64,000 bases of DNA from Bacteroidota bacterium (GTDB taxonomy: Bacteria; Bacteroidota; Bacteroidia; Cytophagales; Cyclobacteriaceae), in assembly GCA_018267275.1 (NCBI GenBank), contig JAFDYV010000002.1, positions 248,001 to 312,000 of the forward strand. The letters run 5' to 3'. How positions within the stretch are numbered: position 1 is the stretch's first letter; the number at the start of each line of letters is the position of its first letter. A program made the position numbers and the translations under genes. Below the pieces are notes generated by a model. It was not told the DNA's origin and did not search any database. It worked only from the letters and a program-made list of their open reading frames with translations. Shown here in pieces: positions 29,902-39,646 of this stretch.

Positions 29902-29992
29902 TTTTGTCATATCGAGTGCTAGCGAGGTGTCTTTTGAATGAGGGGAAGTTATTTTGTGTCAAAAAAGATGTCTCGTTCCTCGGCAAGACAAA
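29902..29992. repeat. Palindromic dispersed element, copy 1 (TTTGTCAT... type)
   Basis: It begins TTTTGTCATATCGAGTGCTA and ends CTCGGCAAGACAAA, so the ends are imperfect reverse complements. The inner part contains GCGAGGTGTCTTTTGAAT. It closely parallels the copy at 30022-30110. Such TTTGTCATnnCGA...ATGACAAA elements are typical noncoding repeats in Bacteroidota intergenic DNA. The gap 29843-30216 (374 bp) holds this copy, its partner, the terminator and simple tracts, but no gene. Confidence 0.65.
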
Positions 29993-30021
29993 GCTATTTT
30001 ATTAGTTGGCTCCCCGAACTC

Positions 30022-30110
30022 ATTTGTCATAACGAACTAGAGCGAGATTTCTTTTGAATAGAGAAAAGAGAGTTTGTTTTTTCAAAAAGCTCATTCCTCG
30101 ACATGACAAA
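30022..30110. repeat. Palindromic dispersed element, copy 2
   Basis: It begins ATTTGTCATAACGAACTAGA and ends TTCCTCGACATGACAAA. Aligns with copy 1 over its length, with GCGAGATTTCTTTTGAAT as the shared inner block. The two copies are in the same orientation about 120 bp apart. Confidence 0.65.
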
Positions 30111-30119
30111 ACACCAAGT

Positions 30120-30150
30120 AAAAAATTAGGGGCTAGCGCCCCCAATTTTA
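30120..30150. terminator. Terminator at end of the STAND/TIR/T9SS operon
   Basis: Stem AATTAGGGGC / GCCCCCAATT (one mismatch) with a TAGC loop. On the minus strand the stem is followed by a run of T (30120-30125 as A on plus). The plus side also continues with TTTTA, so it may act in both directions. It lies 67 bp after the stop of the giant gene. Confidence 0.8.
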
Positions 30151-30216
30151 TCTTTCTTGAATCTCGAGTATCGAGCCTCCAACCTCGAACATCTACCCTC
30201 CAATTTCGATCATCGA

Positions 30217-33200
30217 TCAATGCACCACCATTATTTTCTTCCTCACTATGCCTTTGTCTGTCTCTAGTTGAATCAAGTACACACCGGGTGCGAACTCTTG
30301 CGTGCTAATGGTTTTACTTTGCTGGCCTTTGTCAATGGCAGTTTGGTGTACACTCTTGCCCACAGCATCATACATTACCAAAGGAGTGTTTTGTGTGGCC
30401 ACTTCCGGCAGACTGACGACTAGTTCTTTATCTGCGGGGATAGGGTAGAAGGATAAGTTTGTAAGTTGGTCTGGCTCAGTGCCGGTAACGATGCTTGGTA
30501 GATTGTTCGGATTGCTCAGTAAAAATGACTGAAGAACTTCTTTGCGTTTTAATGTCTTGTCAACTATATCTTGACTTTCATCCAGCTCTTGAATAAACGC
30601 AATAAAAGCTAACTGAGCAGGATTAACTCCACTTGCAACCTCCCAGTTGAAGGTTGGAATATTAGGTACCGTCTGGCCAGCGGCAAGTGGTAGTTGAATT
30701 GGGATTCCAGAAGCTGTGGGCAGCATCTTTCTCATAACAAACTGATAATTGCCCGATGTTTTCTCGACAACCGCGAAAAATAAGTTGATTCTTTTCCCTG
30801 CAGGAATTGAATTGATGGCTTTTATAGTCACAGTCGCTGCGATGGAGCTTGGTGTGGCGGGTTGAGAAACAATGTTTAACTCAAAATCGCTTGCCACCAG
30901 TGATCTCAAAAGTGAGGTGGCGGCTGACCAATTCGTGGTAAAATCCCCTTTTGTCAACCCGTCTACGAATCCAACTGGTACATTCGTCCCGTTAATAATT
31001 CCATAAAAAGCGGCACGTGCTCCATGATCTGCTGGGTTGTTTTGATTAACCGCATCGTTACCCGGGAAACTCGTATTGTATTGAATTTTTACGATCTCTG
31101 TTGAATTAATTCCTTGATAACCGGTATTATTATTCGCAAAAATATTGCTATTCACTTTTTCATTTGTAAAATTTTCAACTAGTAGAAGGCGATTTCTTTC
31201 CACAATTTGCACATTGTGAAATGCAAACCCGCCTAACTGCTTATTTGCATTGCTCCCAAAGGCAACGCGAAAACGAACTTTTTGACGGGACACTGCAGGA
31301 ATAACGTCAAGCGAATGTTTTGCATTAGACCATTCAGTATCTCCCTGTCTCGACCATGCCACCAAGTTTTGTGCACCGGGGTTACCACCTTGAATGTTTT
31401 GCTCGTTATACCAACTAATACCGGTTGAGGTATTCGATCCAGACAAAAACGTCCCAATGTTAGACCAATTCAAACCACCATCTGTTGAGAACTGCAATAC
31501 GGTGCCATCTATACCACGTTCAGTATCTGTCCAGTAATCTAGCGAAATTGCTGGTTTAGTAAAGGCTGACAAATCAAAACACGGGCTATTCACGAATGAT
31601 TGATCGTTGGCTTTATAGTCACCTGATAAGCCTGTTACCCAAGCTTGATTAGATGGTTTAAACGAAGTCTTGTTAGGAACTCCAAAGATCCATCGTGAGC
31701 TATCATTTCGATCTTCAATCTTCCATTCAAGTGCATTTACACTTGTCATAGAGTAGATAGACGCAGGTGATGCGATTAATTTTTTTAGAATAGCCAAAGT
31801 CCGCGTATTTGAACTTACGCAGCCGACAGTTGTCTTTCCAATGCTTTTGACAGTAAATGTTGAAGCTATATTATATAAGTGATTAGGTTTTGAAAAAGTG
31901 CCCGTTGTATTAGTTACACCGGTAACCGTGGCATTTACGAGTCCGGAGGGAACGATAATACCATCACCAAATTCCCATGCTGCTTCAGCCAAGCTTGTGC
32001 TTAATGGGTTTAGCAGTTTTATCTGAAAATTCGTTTGATCTGTTTCGCAAACATTTGAAAAATCAAAATCAACTTGCGGGATTGCACCAACTACTACGTT
32101 TCTGGTGACGGAATCCTTGCAGACTCTATTGCCAAATGCCGCTGCTGGATCAGCTTCTACATACAGTTGAACGGCAAATGATCGGTCTGAAGAAGTTGAA
32201 AAAGTATGATTCGTTGATTGAACATTTCCAGATACGAGCGGAGTTCCGTCATTGAAATTCCAGCGCCAGAACTTGTTGTTAGAGTTACTTACGGCAATAA
32301 AATTTCCTGGAACGCCCGAACATTGATTTCCAATCGAGAAATTCGCCACCGGGCTCGGTAAAATATTTACAAACGTAGAATCTTTGCTTACACACCCCGT
32401 GATGCCCGAAGTAACAGAATACAGGAGCTTGGTGCCAATGCCACCGTTTGGCTTGTTGAGCAAATACGTGTCACCATTGGTAATTGTCACGGGCAAATTA
32501 TCAACAAAAAAGTTTCCATTTTTTGGAGTTAGAGTGATTGTTCTGGTTCCTGTATTTGCACAATAGACCTCATTTTTTGACACTCCAGCTATTGCTATGT
32601 CAAGCTTTGGAGACACTGTAAATGTTCGGTTAAAGTTTGATGTGCAACCAATGCCATCTGATGTTGTGTAAGAAACCAAAAATTGAATGTCACTCCTAGG
32701 GCTACCACCTTTTGCTGGTTGTACGGCCGAATTAAAAAATGCTTTTGGGTTGAACGTGAACGATTGCGAGTTGAAAGTCGAATCGTATGGTGTGGGCGTC
32801 TGGTAGCTCACCTTGTAGCTGCTAGATGGGGTATTGCCATTTATTAAGATGCTAGGGTCGTCAAAACAGAATGAAGTTTTGTTGTTTGGGGTAAATATTG
32901 CGTTTGGCTTGGGGTAAACGTTGTAAACTCTATTGATTGTACTCTTACATCCAATATTGTTGGTAAAGGTTGCAGAGATACTGATACTTTCAATCGCAGT
33001 TGATCCGAGATTCTTTTGATCGAAAGCAACCTTTGGCACAAAATACCCCGTGCTGTTTGTGTTGTTAACAACTCCAAACCCTCCAAAAACAACGTTGATA
33101 GATTGATCCGTGGTTAGGTCAACACGCGCTCCTTCGTAGCAAAAATTCGAGTTATCTGCGGGAACAGCCGAATCCCAATTGATTGTCGGTAAAGGGTTCA

Positions 33201-36200
33201 CAAAAATTAACTGTGGTGTGGTAACCCCAATGCATTTATTGGTGCCCGTACTTCCAGTTGTCAATGGATCAACGCTGTATCTGATGTAAACGCTTTGTGC
33301 GGACGCTGGATTGCCAGCATCAAAAAAAGCAACTTGAGGATCAAAATTTGCTGAACCATTGTTCAGGTCCGTCAGACCCTTTGAGGGAGGTGATGCCTTG
33401 GTGTAAGTACTGTTATCAAACGAGATCTCAAAGAATCCAGAGGCTCCATTGGGTTTGTTTCCAGTTACTTTATAAGGAGTGGGTGGGGTCAGGTTGCAAA
33501 ACTGATCTGGGGTTACTAGTCCGGATGTCAATCCTGAAAATGAAACGATGGGAACTGGATTTACCGTAACAAACCAACCACTATATGACAGGTAACTCGT
33601 TCCTCCGGTTCCACCAACATTAAATGCGTAACTCAAATCTTGGCCAGCGCCAATGGTGTAGGGTGCTGTGGCTGCTCCACTTACAAACTGCATGTAGGCC
33701 ATCAGGTAGGCTCCAGTAAAATTTGGTTGTGTGGGGTAGGCATTACTAGTCGCAAGTTTCCGAGGATCAAAGATTGTTCTTGGTAAACTTTTAGATTTTG
33801 TGATGCCGTCTGCCGGATCTACATAGTTTACAGAATAGGTTCCTCCTGGATAAGTTACGCTTCCATTGGTACCGAAACCATATTGCCCAAATTCATAGTA
33901 GTTTCTAATGAATCCGTTGAAGACAATTGGGCTATATCCATAGGAGACTACATAAACAGTATTCCATGTATGTACATAATTCATAATGTTTTGAAGCGCG
34001 GCCGAGGTGATTCTTATTTCTACTGGAAATTCGCTGTTGCAAAACTCAGACGGAAGTGGTGCTGGGCTTGGAAATGCCCCAGACGTGTTATAGCTAAAAT
34101 TATAAAAAGCAAACCCGGTACTTACAGAGTAGTTATTTGTAACGGATTTTGGGCACCCATTTGAAAGTACTGCATCATATTTGATACCGAAGGTCCCCAC
34201 ACCCGCTGCTGAAGGTGAGAATTGAGTCTTCTGGGCAGGTGGAGGTGACGGATTGGTAACGGTCAAAACCCCAATACCCGAGAAAGAACCCCCTGTAATT
34301 GACGGAAGTAAGTCCACTGCTGGTGAGGTAGTCAAGAAGCTGGAGCCATCCGAAGGGGTGAAAGCTAAAACTTCACTGATATTTTTTACCGTAACTTGAA
34401 TGTTAGACGGGAGCGAACTACATCCAGTTGAACCCTCTGTAACAACAACAGAATATGCACTTGTCTGGTCGGTCGTCCCCGTGTTTGCAGTTGTTAGGAT
34501 TGGGTTCGGAGAACTGCTTGTAAAACTTGGGCCAGTCCAAGAGTACGAGTACGGCCCCGGCCCAGTGGAATTCGTTAGCGTTGGACTACCACCTAAAATA
34601 ATATCAACGCCAGGGCAGACAGCAGACGCACCAGTTTTATCGGTTCCCGCGTTGGCAGTAGGAAGAGGCGAGACGGTTATCGTAAATGAGGTTGCCGCAC
34701 TTTGGCAACCACTTGTTAAGGTGGCATATCTTGTTTGACTGCCCACGGGAGAATTGGTGAACCCCAGTGCTGTGAGACTTGGAGTCATATTACCTGCAAG
34801 CGCAACAATTTCTGAGGATAGGCCTGCATCGTTGTACCATTTAATCGACCCAGTGCCGGTGGCAGAAACTGACTTGCCACTAAGGGAACCGTTCAAGCAC
34901 ACAGAATTTCCAGCTCCCAAGCCCACGCCAGTGAGTGCGGGCGAAGATGTTGCACATGACCCTACAGTTGCAAAGATGCTACCCAACCCCGCGTTTGATA
35001 TCGTACCATCACTCGCACCAGCAACGCGAACGATGTCAACATTTGGATTTCCGGTGCTACTCGTCTTGACCTTCAATCCTGAAATCGTCAACACGTCTAA
35101 CTTATTGGTGCTGGCAACGGAGTAGGTAATAGTGATAGATGTAAAGTCTATCGCTGAAACGCTGGCACTAGTAATGTTGGCGCTTGGAGCAAATGTCACG
35201 GTTGGCGGAGACGTTGGATCGAGAATATATCCTGATGCGCTGAAAGCAAGTTTAAGGGTGCGGCTGGCACCTGCAGCAAAGTCATTCTTCCCGTTTTCGG
35301 TTAAAACAATATTGCTGATCGTGGTAAAGGTAGCGGTGTTAGCTGTTGCCGACCCTGTTGTACGAGTTACACCGGCAGAGGTTGTAAAATTCAAGACCGT
35401 GTTACTCGCTATACCAGCAAATGCGTTTCCAGCCATATCCGTTAAAACCTTGTCACCAATAAGAACGTAATAGTTGCTACTTGTGCTAAGGGCAGGAGAG
35501 GCAACAAATGTTATTGTGTTGGTGCCATTGAATCCGGTAAGGCTTGCCCGGGGCACAGTCTGAACGGTGGTAGATCCGGTTTTCACCAGGATGTCAGTAT
35601 CATTCGCAGTTGATGAAACTGCAGCCGATACTTGGATATTTTCGCTAAATGTGATTGTATAGGTTACGTCTGTCGCAACATTCAATTCATCGTCTAGGGG
35701 GTCTGTTAGGGTAATTGTAGGAGGGGTCAAGTCTACTGGTGACGAACTAACTTCCACGCCTGAAGACCATAAATTATTCTTAATTGTAAACGCCTTAAAG
35801 AAATAGGTCGTTCCGTTAATGAGATTTGATACTGTGATAGGGGGAGCACTTCCGAAGTAAACAATTTTTTCCCCGGCAGGAAAACCTTGGGTCGTTGCGG
35901 CTCCGAAATTTAGGTTCCCCGTATAGCTGTTCGTTGATGGTGCACCAGTAACTGTACCGCCTTGTTTTGCGACAATCAAAATGTTGTCGGCACATGACGG
36001 GTTAGCCCAATTAAGTTGAATGCTACCATCTTGTGGGGTTGGGGTGTACCCTGTTACATTTGGAGGCGCACTTAATGTGGCACTACTAAATGTTACAGGC
36101 GCAGAGTACGAGGTGCCTGTGGCATTTAAAATCAGGAATTGATAATTGCCTGGGGTTAGATTGGTTAAGTTCACGGAAGTACCTGAGGTGTTTTTGTAGA

Positions 36201-37200
36201 TCAAAAAAGCCGAGGGATCGTTTTGGTACGCAGTGCCTGGGCTTGCCCAGTTTGTGCTTGCTGTTACGTATGTCGAAATATTCGAAGTGGGAGTTCCAGC
36301 GTTAATCGGAGTTGATCCAGCCTTTGCAAAAACAAGCAAGGTATTTACAACGCTTGGATTTGTCCACGATACTGTTCCTAAATCCACGCAAGTAGTACTC
36401 GTAAACGTTGGGCCTGTAACGGGCGAGGGCAATGTTGTTGCACTAATTTCTGTGCCGCTTGACCACGTGGTCGTTTTACGTGTAAATATTTTGAAGAAAT
36501 AAGTTGTGCTACCCGCCAAGTTGGCTATCGTAGGGGTTGCATTTACCCCTTTGTAAAGTACTTTGGCACCGGCATCGAAGTCGGGTGCAATGGCCGCGAC
36601 AAAGTCGATGTTTTGTGTAGGGTAAGCTGCTGCGCCACCTGTAGGCGCGCCACTAACTGACGAGGTTTTGCCCACAATCAATACTTCATCAAAGCATGTA
36701 GTGGGGTCTGTCCATGTAAGCCCCAACGAGCTATTTGTAATCGCATTAGCACCAAAGCTCCCTGCGTTACCCGGTGCGGCCAATGTATTTCCTGATGTGG
36801 TTGCGGCAGTAGAATAACTCGTACCATTGGCATTGAAAATCAAAAAGTGGTACGTAGTGTTGGCATTCAATCCGGTCAATGATACTGAACTAGCTGTGCC
36901 GCTATAAACTAAAAATGCACTTGCATCATTTTGATATGCTGTCCCTGGCGATGAAAAATCAGCGCTGGCACTGGAATAAGTGGAGATGTTTGCGCTAGGA
37001 GTTCCAATAGTGATTGGGGTGGTAGCCTTGGCAAAAACCAATATCGTATTTACCGTGCCTGGATTCGTCCAGCTCACATCTCCTGAAGCGATGCAAGCGT
37101 TACTGAATGATGGGGATGTTACTGGTGATTGCGCCCAACTTGCGGTAAACGCCAAAATCAAAACCCATAACAATTGAAATTGTCGAGTATAAATCTTCAT
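30217..37200 (-). CDS. Giant T9SS-secreted multidomain protein with Omp28-like domain
   Basis: A 2327-residue exported protein. Signal peptide about 1-23 (ending SWAQ). Residues about 25-490 are fibronectin/Ig-like units in which a block of roughly 235 residues occurs twice (VSWTNPGTVNTILVFAKA and VSWTNPSVVNTLLVFAKA; both reach GTAYQND). Next comes an SbsA-type Ig domain (about 490-600, ITLTDPLDDELNVATDVTYT), many Ig-like domains (about 740-1600), a PKD-like unit (WRWNFNDGTPL), a MAM/LamG-like segment (about 1850-1985), and an Omp28-like thioredoxin-type part (LLVENFTNEKVNSN onward, about 2005-2245). The C-terminal T9SS type A sorting domain (about 2255-2327, FYPIPADKELVVSLPE to GVYLIQLETDKGIVRKKIMV) sends it to the surface. 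It is the last gene of a tight operon. Confidence 0.93.
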   Translation of the reverse strand: MKIYTRQFQLLWVLILAFTASWAQSPVTSPSFSNACIASGDVSWTNPGTVNTILVFAKATTPITIGTPSANISTYSSASADFSSPGTAYQNDASAFLVYSGTASSVSLTGLNANTTYHFLIFNANGTSYSTAATTSGNTLAAPGNAGSFGANAITNSSLGLTWTDPTTCFDEVLIVGKTSSVSGAPTGGAAAYPTQNIDFVAAIAPDFDAGAKVLYKGVNATPTIANLAGSTTYFFKIFTRKTTTWSSGTEISATTLPSPVTGPTFTSTTCVDLGTVSWTNPSVVNTLLVFAKAGSTPINAGTPTSNISTYVTASTNWASPGTAYQNDPSAFLIYKNTSGTSVNLTNLTPGNYQFLILNATGTSYSAPVTFSSATLSAPPNVTGYTPTPQDGSIQLNWANPSCADNILIVAKQGGTVTGAPSTNSYTGNLNFGAATTQGFPAGEKIVYFGSAPPITVSNLINGTTYFFKAFTIKNNLWSSGVEVSSSPVDLTPPTITLTDPLDDELNVATDVTYTITFSENIQVSAAVSSTANDTDILVKTGSTTVQTVPRASLTGFNGTNTITFVASPALSTSSNYYVLIGDKVLTDMAGNAFAGIASNTVLNFTTSAGVTRTTGSATANTATFTTISNIVLTENGKNDFAAGASRTLKLAFSASGYILDPTSPPTVTFAPSANITSASVSAIDFTSITITYSVASTNKLDVLTISGLKVKTSSTGNPNVDIVRVAGASDGTISNAGLGSIFATVGSCATSSPALTGVGLGAGNSVCLNGSLSGKSVSATGTGSIKWYNDAGLSSEIVALAGNMTPSLTALGFTNSPVGSQTRYATLTSGCQSAATSFTITVSPLPTANAGTDKTGASAVCPGVDIILGGSPTLTNSTGPGPYSYSWTGPSFTSSSPNPILTTANTGTTDQTSAYSVVVTEGSTGCSSLPSNIQVTVKNISEVLAFTPSDGSSFLTTSPAVDLLPSITGGSFSGIGVLTVTNPSPPPAQKTQFSPSAAGVGTFGIKYDAVLSNGCPKSVTNNYSVSTGFAFYNFSYNTSGAFPSPAPLPSEFCNSEFPVEIRITSAALQNIMNYVHTWNTVYVVSYGYSPIVFNGFIRNYYEFGQYGFGTNGSVTYPGGTYSVNYVDPADGITKSKSLPRTIFDPRKLATSNAYPTQPNFTGAYLMAYMQFVSGAATAPYTIGAGQDLSYAFNVGGTGGTSYLSYSGWFVTVNPVPIVSFSGLTSGLVTPDQFCNLTPPTPYKVTGNKPNGASGFFEISFDNSTYTKASPPSKGLTDLNNGSANFDPQVAFFDAGNPASAQSVYIRYSVDPLTTGSTGTNKCIGVTTPQLIFVNPLPTINWDSAVPADNSNFCYEGARVDLTTDQSINVVFGGFGVVNNTNSTGYFVPKVAFDQKNLGSTAIESISISATFTNNIGCKSTINRVYNVYPKPNAIFTPNNKTSFCFDDPSILINGNTPSSSYKVSYQTPTPYDSTFNSQSFTFNPKAFFNSAVQPAKGGSPRSDIQFLVSYTTSDGIGCTSNFNRTFTVSPKLDIAIAGVSKNEVYCANTGTRTITLTPKNGNFFVDNLPVTITNGDTYLLNKPNGGIGTKLLYSVTSGITGCVSKDSTFVNILPSPVANFSIGNQCSGVPGNFIAVSNSNNKFWRWNFNDGTPLVSGNVQSTNHTFSTSSDRSFAVQLYVEADPAAAFGNRVCKDSVTRNVVVGAIPQVDFDFSNVCETDQTNFQIKLLNPLSTSLAEAAWEFGDGIIVPSGLVNATVTGVTNTTGTFSKPNHLYNIASTFTVKSIGKTTVGCVSSNTRTLAILKKLIASPASIYSMTSVNALEWKIEDRNDSSRWIFGVPNKTSFKPSNQAWVTGLSGDYKANDQSFVNSPCFDLSAFTKPAISLDYWTDTERGIDGTVLQFSTDGGLNWSNIGTFLSGSNTSTGISWYNEQNIQGGNPGAQNLVAWSRQGDTEWSNAKHSLDVIPAVSRQKVRFRVAFGSNANKQLGGFAFHNVQIVERNRLLLVENFTNEKVNSNIFANNNTGYQGINSTEIVKIQYNTSFPGNDAVNQNNPADHGARAAFYGIINGTNVPVGFVDGLTKGDFTTNWSAATSLLRSLVASDFELNIVSQPATPSSIAATVTIKAINSIPAGKRINLFFAVVEKTSGNYQFVMRKMLPTASGIPIQLPLAAGQTVPNIPTFNWEVASGVNPAQLAFIAFIQELDESQDIVDKTLKRKEVLQSFLLSNPNNLPSIVTGTEPDQLTNLSFYPIPADKELVVSLPEVATQNTPLVMYDAVGKSVHQTAIDKGQQSKTISTQEFAPGVYLIQLETDKGIVRKKIMVVH

Positions 37201-37213
37201 AGTTAAAAAAAAT

Positions 37214-38536
37214 CTAGTTATCTAAACCACCATTTACATTTACCTTCATCACGAACATGCTGGCAAAGCCTTGCACAGTAGAGGTGCCGGTGATAATAAA
37301 TCCACCATCTGCTGCTTGAAAGGCTGTGTTGGCCACTTCATCGCCAATGCCGCCATAGGTTTTGTACCATTGCACGTTACCAAATGCATCGACCTTAATC
37401 AGCGATACATCTTTGCCTCCATTTCCCCGCGCAGCCAATCCGCCAACGGCAGGGCGGCTGTCCAAATAGCCTACCAGCAAGAAACCGCCATCTTGAGCAG
37501 GCGCTACAGCCAAACCTCCATCTTCTAACGTGTTAAACTCAGGCTTTGATAAGTTAGTCGGGTCGCTGGCATCAATTAATGCTCCATCATCGTAGTAGTT
37601 AGTGGCAAGCACGTTGCCATCATTGGCCAATCGTGCAAAAAAGAAGTTGTTGTTGCTGGTGGTAGTACCACTTACAATAGTGTAGTTAACGCCCACGGAC
37701 GCAAAGCCAAAGGGATTTTTTTGCAGGTCGCTCACCAAAATGTTATTCACATCATCATTTTCTCCAATCAACCGGCTGTTAACGAATGTTGAGCCTGGCG
37801 CTACAGTTGGAAAAGCTACATATGATTTGGCCGTAAGCCCTTGGGTAATGGAACTTGCCCAAATGACATTTTTTTGAGGGGTGAGTTGAACGGCCTTTGC
37901 ATTCGTATAACTCTTCGTTTGTAGGTCAAATTCCTGGTCCCACACCACATTGTAGCCGGTGCCACTTGGAGCAAAAATCAAGATCAAACTTTGACGATTG
38001 AGTGCACTGCCTTTGGTTCCCAGCAACACTACATTTCCCTGTTCATCAAGGGTTATGGAATTAGTTGTGTAGGTAATGTTATTGGTTGGCTTATGCTTAT
38101 ACTGAAAAATCACATTGCCGGCAGCGTCCATTTTGTACAGGTAAATCTTAGATAAGGTGACTTGGTTTGAGTTCTGGTCAGTCGTCACTTTAATATTATC
38201 GGCTCCCACCAAGTAACCGCCATCAACTGGCTTTACGGCTTTTCCATATAAGTATGAGGTATCGGGGAGCACCGGATATTCTTGTTCAAACAATGGTTTA
38301 CCTTTTGCATCCGTTTTGATCAGCACCATGGTTGGCTTTGTAATGTCGTTCAGCGATTCGGTGCGGAAGCCGGTCATCACCACACCTCCGTCTGCATCAG
38401 GTGCAGCAGAGATGCCTAAGGTGTTTTGTTTTGCAGGGTAAAAAAAGACAAACGAGTTTCTGTTTTCGCGGGGTGCATCCATAATGTTGGTACAGCCCCA
38501 TACCATTGCCACCACTAAAAAGGCGAGTTTCTTCAT
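37214..38536 (-). CDS. Lipoprotein with delta-60/propeller-like repeats
   Basis: A 440-residue lipoprotein. The signal ends in MVWGC (Cys15), a plausible lipobox. Several repeats of about 50-60 residues follow the pattern DGGxxxxG...xxxKxDxxGNxxW, for example DGGVVMTGFRTES, DGGYLVGADNIKV, DGGFLLVGYLDSRP and DGGFIITGTSTVQG, with LIKVDAFGNVQWYKTYGG. This is the propeller-like repeat common in surface proteins of Bacteroidota. I start at 38536 (MKKLAFLVV). It lies 13 bp before the giant gene and 41 bp after the barrel gene, so the three are almost certainly one transcript. Confidence 0.88.
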   Translation of the reverse strand: MKKLAFLVVAMVWGCTNIMDAPRENRNSFVFFYPAKQNTLGISAAPDADGGVVMTGFRTESLNDITKPTMVLIKTDAKGKPLFEQEYPVLPDTSYLYGKAVKPVDGGYLVGADNIKVTTDQNSNQVTLSKIYLYKMDAAGNVIFQYKHKPTNNITYTTNSITLDEQGNVVLLGTKGSALNRQSLILIFAPSGTGYNVVWDQEFDLQTKSYTNAKAVQLTPQKNVIWASSITQGLTAKSYVAFPTVAPGSTFVNSRLIGENDDVNNILVSDLQKNPFGFASVGVNYTIVSGTTTSNNNFFFARLANDGNVLATNYYDDGALIDASDPTNLSKPEFNTLEDGGLAVAPAQDGGFLLVGYLDSRPAVGGLAARGNGGKDVSLIKVDAFGNVQWYKTYGGIGDEVANTAFQAADGGFIITGTSTVQGFASMFVMKVNVNGGLDN

Positions 38537-38577
38537 TTTTCGAATCGGATCTAATCTTAGGTGCATTGCCATGTCTG

Positions 38578-39642
38578 CTATTTCTTCTTGATGGAGGTGC
38601 GTACTTTACGAGTTAACTTTTTCGGTTTGAAGATGTTGTAGCCATAGCTAACCGTAACAGCTAACGAGCTAACGGTGTAAATACTAGGCCCGATGTAGTT
38701 GTTGAACGTAAGCAATTGGTTTCCAAAAACACTTGAAGCATCAGTAACTGGTGTAAGCCCATATGCATAGCGTACCTCACCCACCAATAAACCGGGGCCT
38801 GCTTTTATTTTTACACCTGCTGAAAGCAAGGCGCTGAACATGATTTTTTTACGCAAAGCGCTGTTATCGTAGGTTTGTGGGGTGATGGTGGCGGATCCGG
38901 TTCGTTCGGTAGTCGCTTCTTGACTTGCCGAAAGCAAGAAATCTGTTTGCATACCTAGCGAGACATACGGCATTACCTTGCGTTCGTTTTTCTTGAACTT
39001 TTCTTTGAAAAACTCATACTGTAAAGAAACAGGAATCGATGCCCAACTTAACACCTCAGGAGCGATAGAACTATTTTGGTTGATGTTATCCACTTGGCCA
39101 AAGCGCCTGCTAAAAAACAAGACCTCCGGATTGAGCACGAACTTTTTCAACACAGGTATTTCAAAGGTAGCCCCAGCAACAATACCTAACTGATTTTCAT
39201 ACTTCGTATCACCACTGGTAACGGGCGTACTGCTGGTAACGTTGGGTTGTGAAAAAGCAACCCCTGCTTTCAGCCCCACGCGGTACACAGGATCCGTGCG
39301 AAACGTTTTATATAGACCGAGAAATTCTTGTGGGTCGATATTTTCATTCGGTAAAAAATATGGATCAGTGCGCAGCAACAGCAGCATCGAGCTATCTGCT
39401 TTTTCGGGCTCTTCCAAATAAATATAACTCATGGTAAGAAGCTTATACGCCTCTACCTTTTCTTGTTTGGTGAAGCCATCGGTTCTTTTTGGATCTAAAC
39501 AGTCTTTCATCAAAAAAGGTAACTCATGCAAGCGCCCTTGGTCATAGGTGCTGCGCGCGAGCCGCAGAGTTTGAGCACAATTCTGAGCGTACCCTTCAAC
39601 AACAGTAGCCACCGCTAAAATCAAAAATAAAATTCTCCTCAT
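38578..39642 (-). CDS. Outer-membrane beta-barrel protein (PorT-like)
   Basis: A 354-residue protein with signal peptide (about 1-19, ending EGYAQ). Residues 20-130 form a helical, TPR-like N-terminal part (CAQTLRLARSTYDQGRLHEL, VEAYKLLTMSYIYLEEPEKA). Residues 135-354 form a PorT-like beta-barrel (YRVGLKAGVAFSQP, FVLNPEVLFFSRRF, YVSLGMQTDFLLS). It ends in a basic tail (RKVRTSIKKK). Only 4 bp separate it from the upstream STAND gene, which indicates translational coupling between a cytoplasmic/membrane sensor and an outer-membrane protein. Confidence 0.88.
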   Translation of the reverse strand: MRRILFLILAVATVVEGYAQNCAQTLRLARSTYDQGRLHELPFLMKDCLDPKRTDGFTKQEKVEAYKLLTMSYIYLEEPEKADSSMLLLLRTDPYFLPNENIDPQEFLGLYKTFRTDPVYRVGLKAGVAFSQPNVTSSTPVTSGDTKYENQLGIVAGATFEIPVLKKFVLNPEVLFFSRRFGQVDNINQNSSIAPEVLSWASIPVSLQYEFFKEKFKKNERKVMPYVSLGMQTDFLLSASQEATTERTGSATITPQTYDNSALRKKIMFSALLSAGVKIKAGPGLLVGEVRYAYGLTPVTDASSVFGNQLLTFNNYIGPSIYTVSSLAVTVSYGYNIFKPKKLTRKVRTSIKKK

Positions 39643-39646
39643 AGGT

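Noticed and set aside
34400..35470. Three consecutive open frames of 112-123 codons on the plus strand
   Set aside because: They are antisense to the Ser/Thr-rich giant protein, whose codon composition leaves few stops on the other strand. No start signal, domain or promoter supports them.
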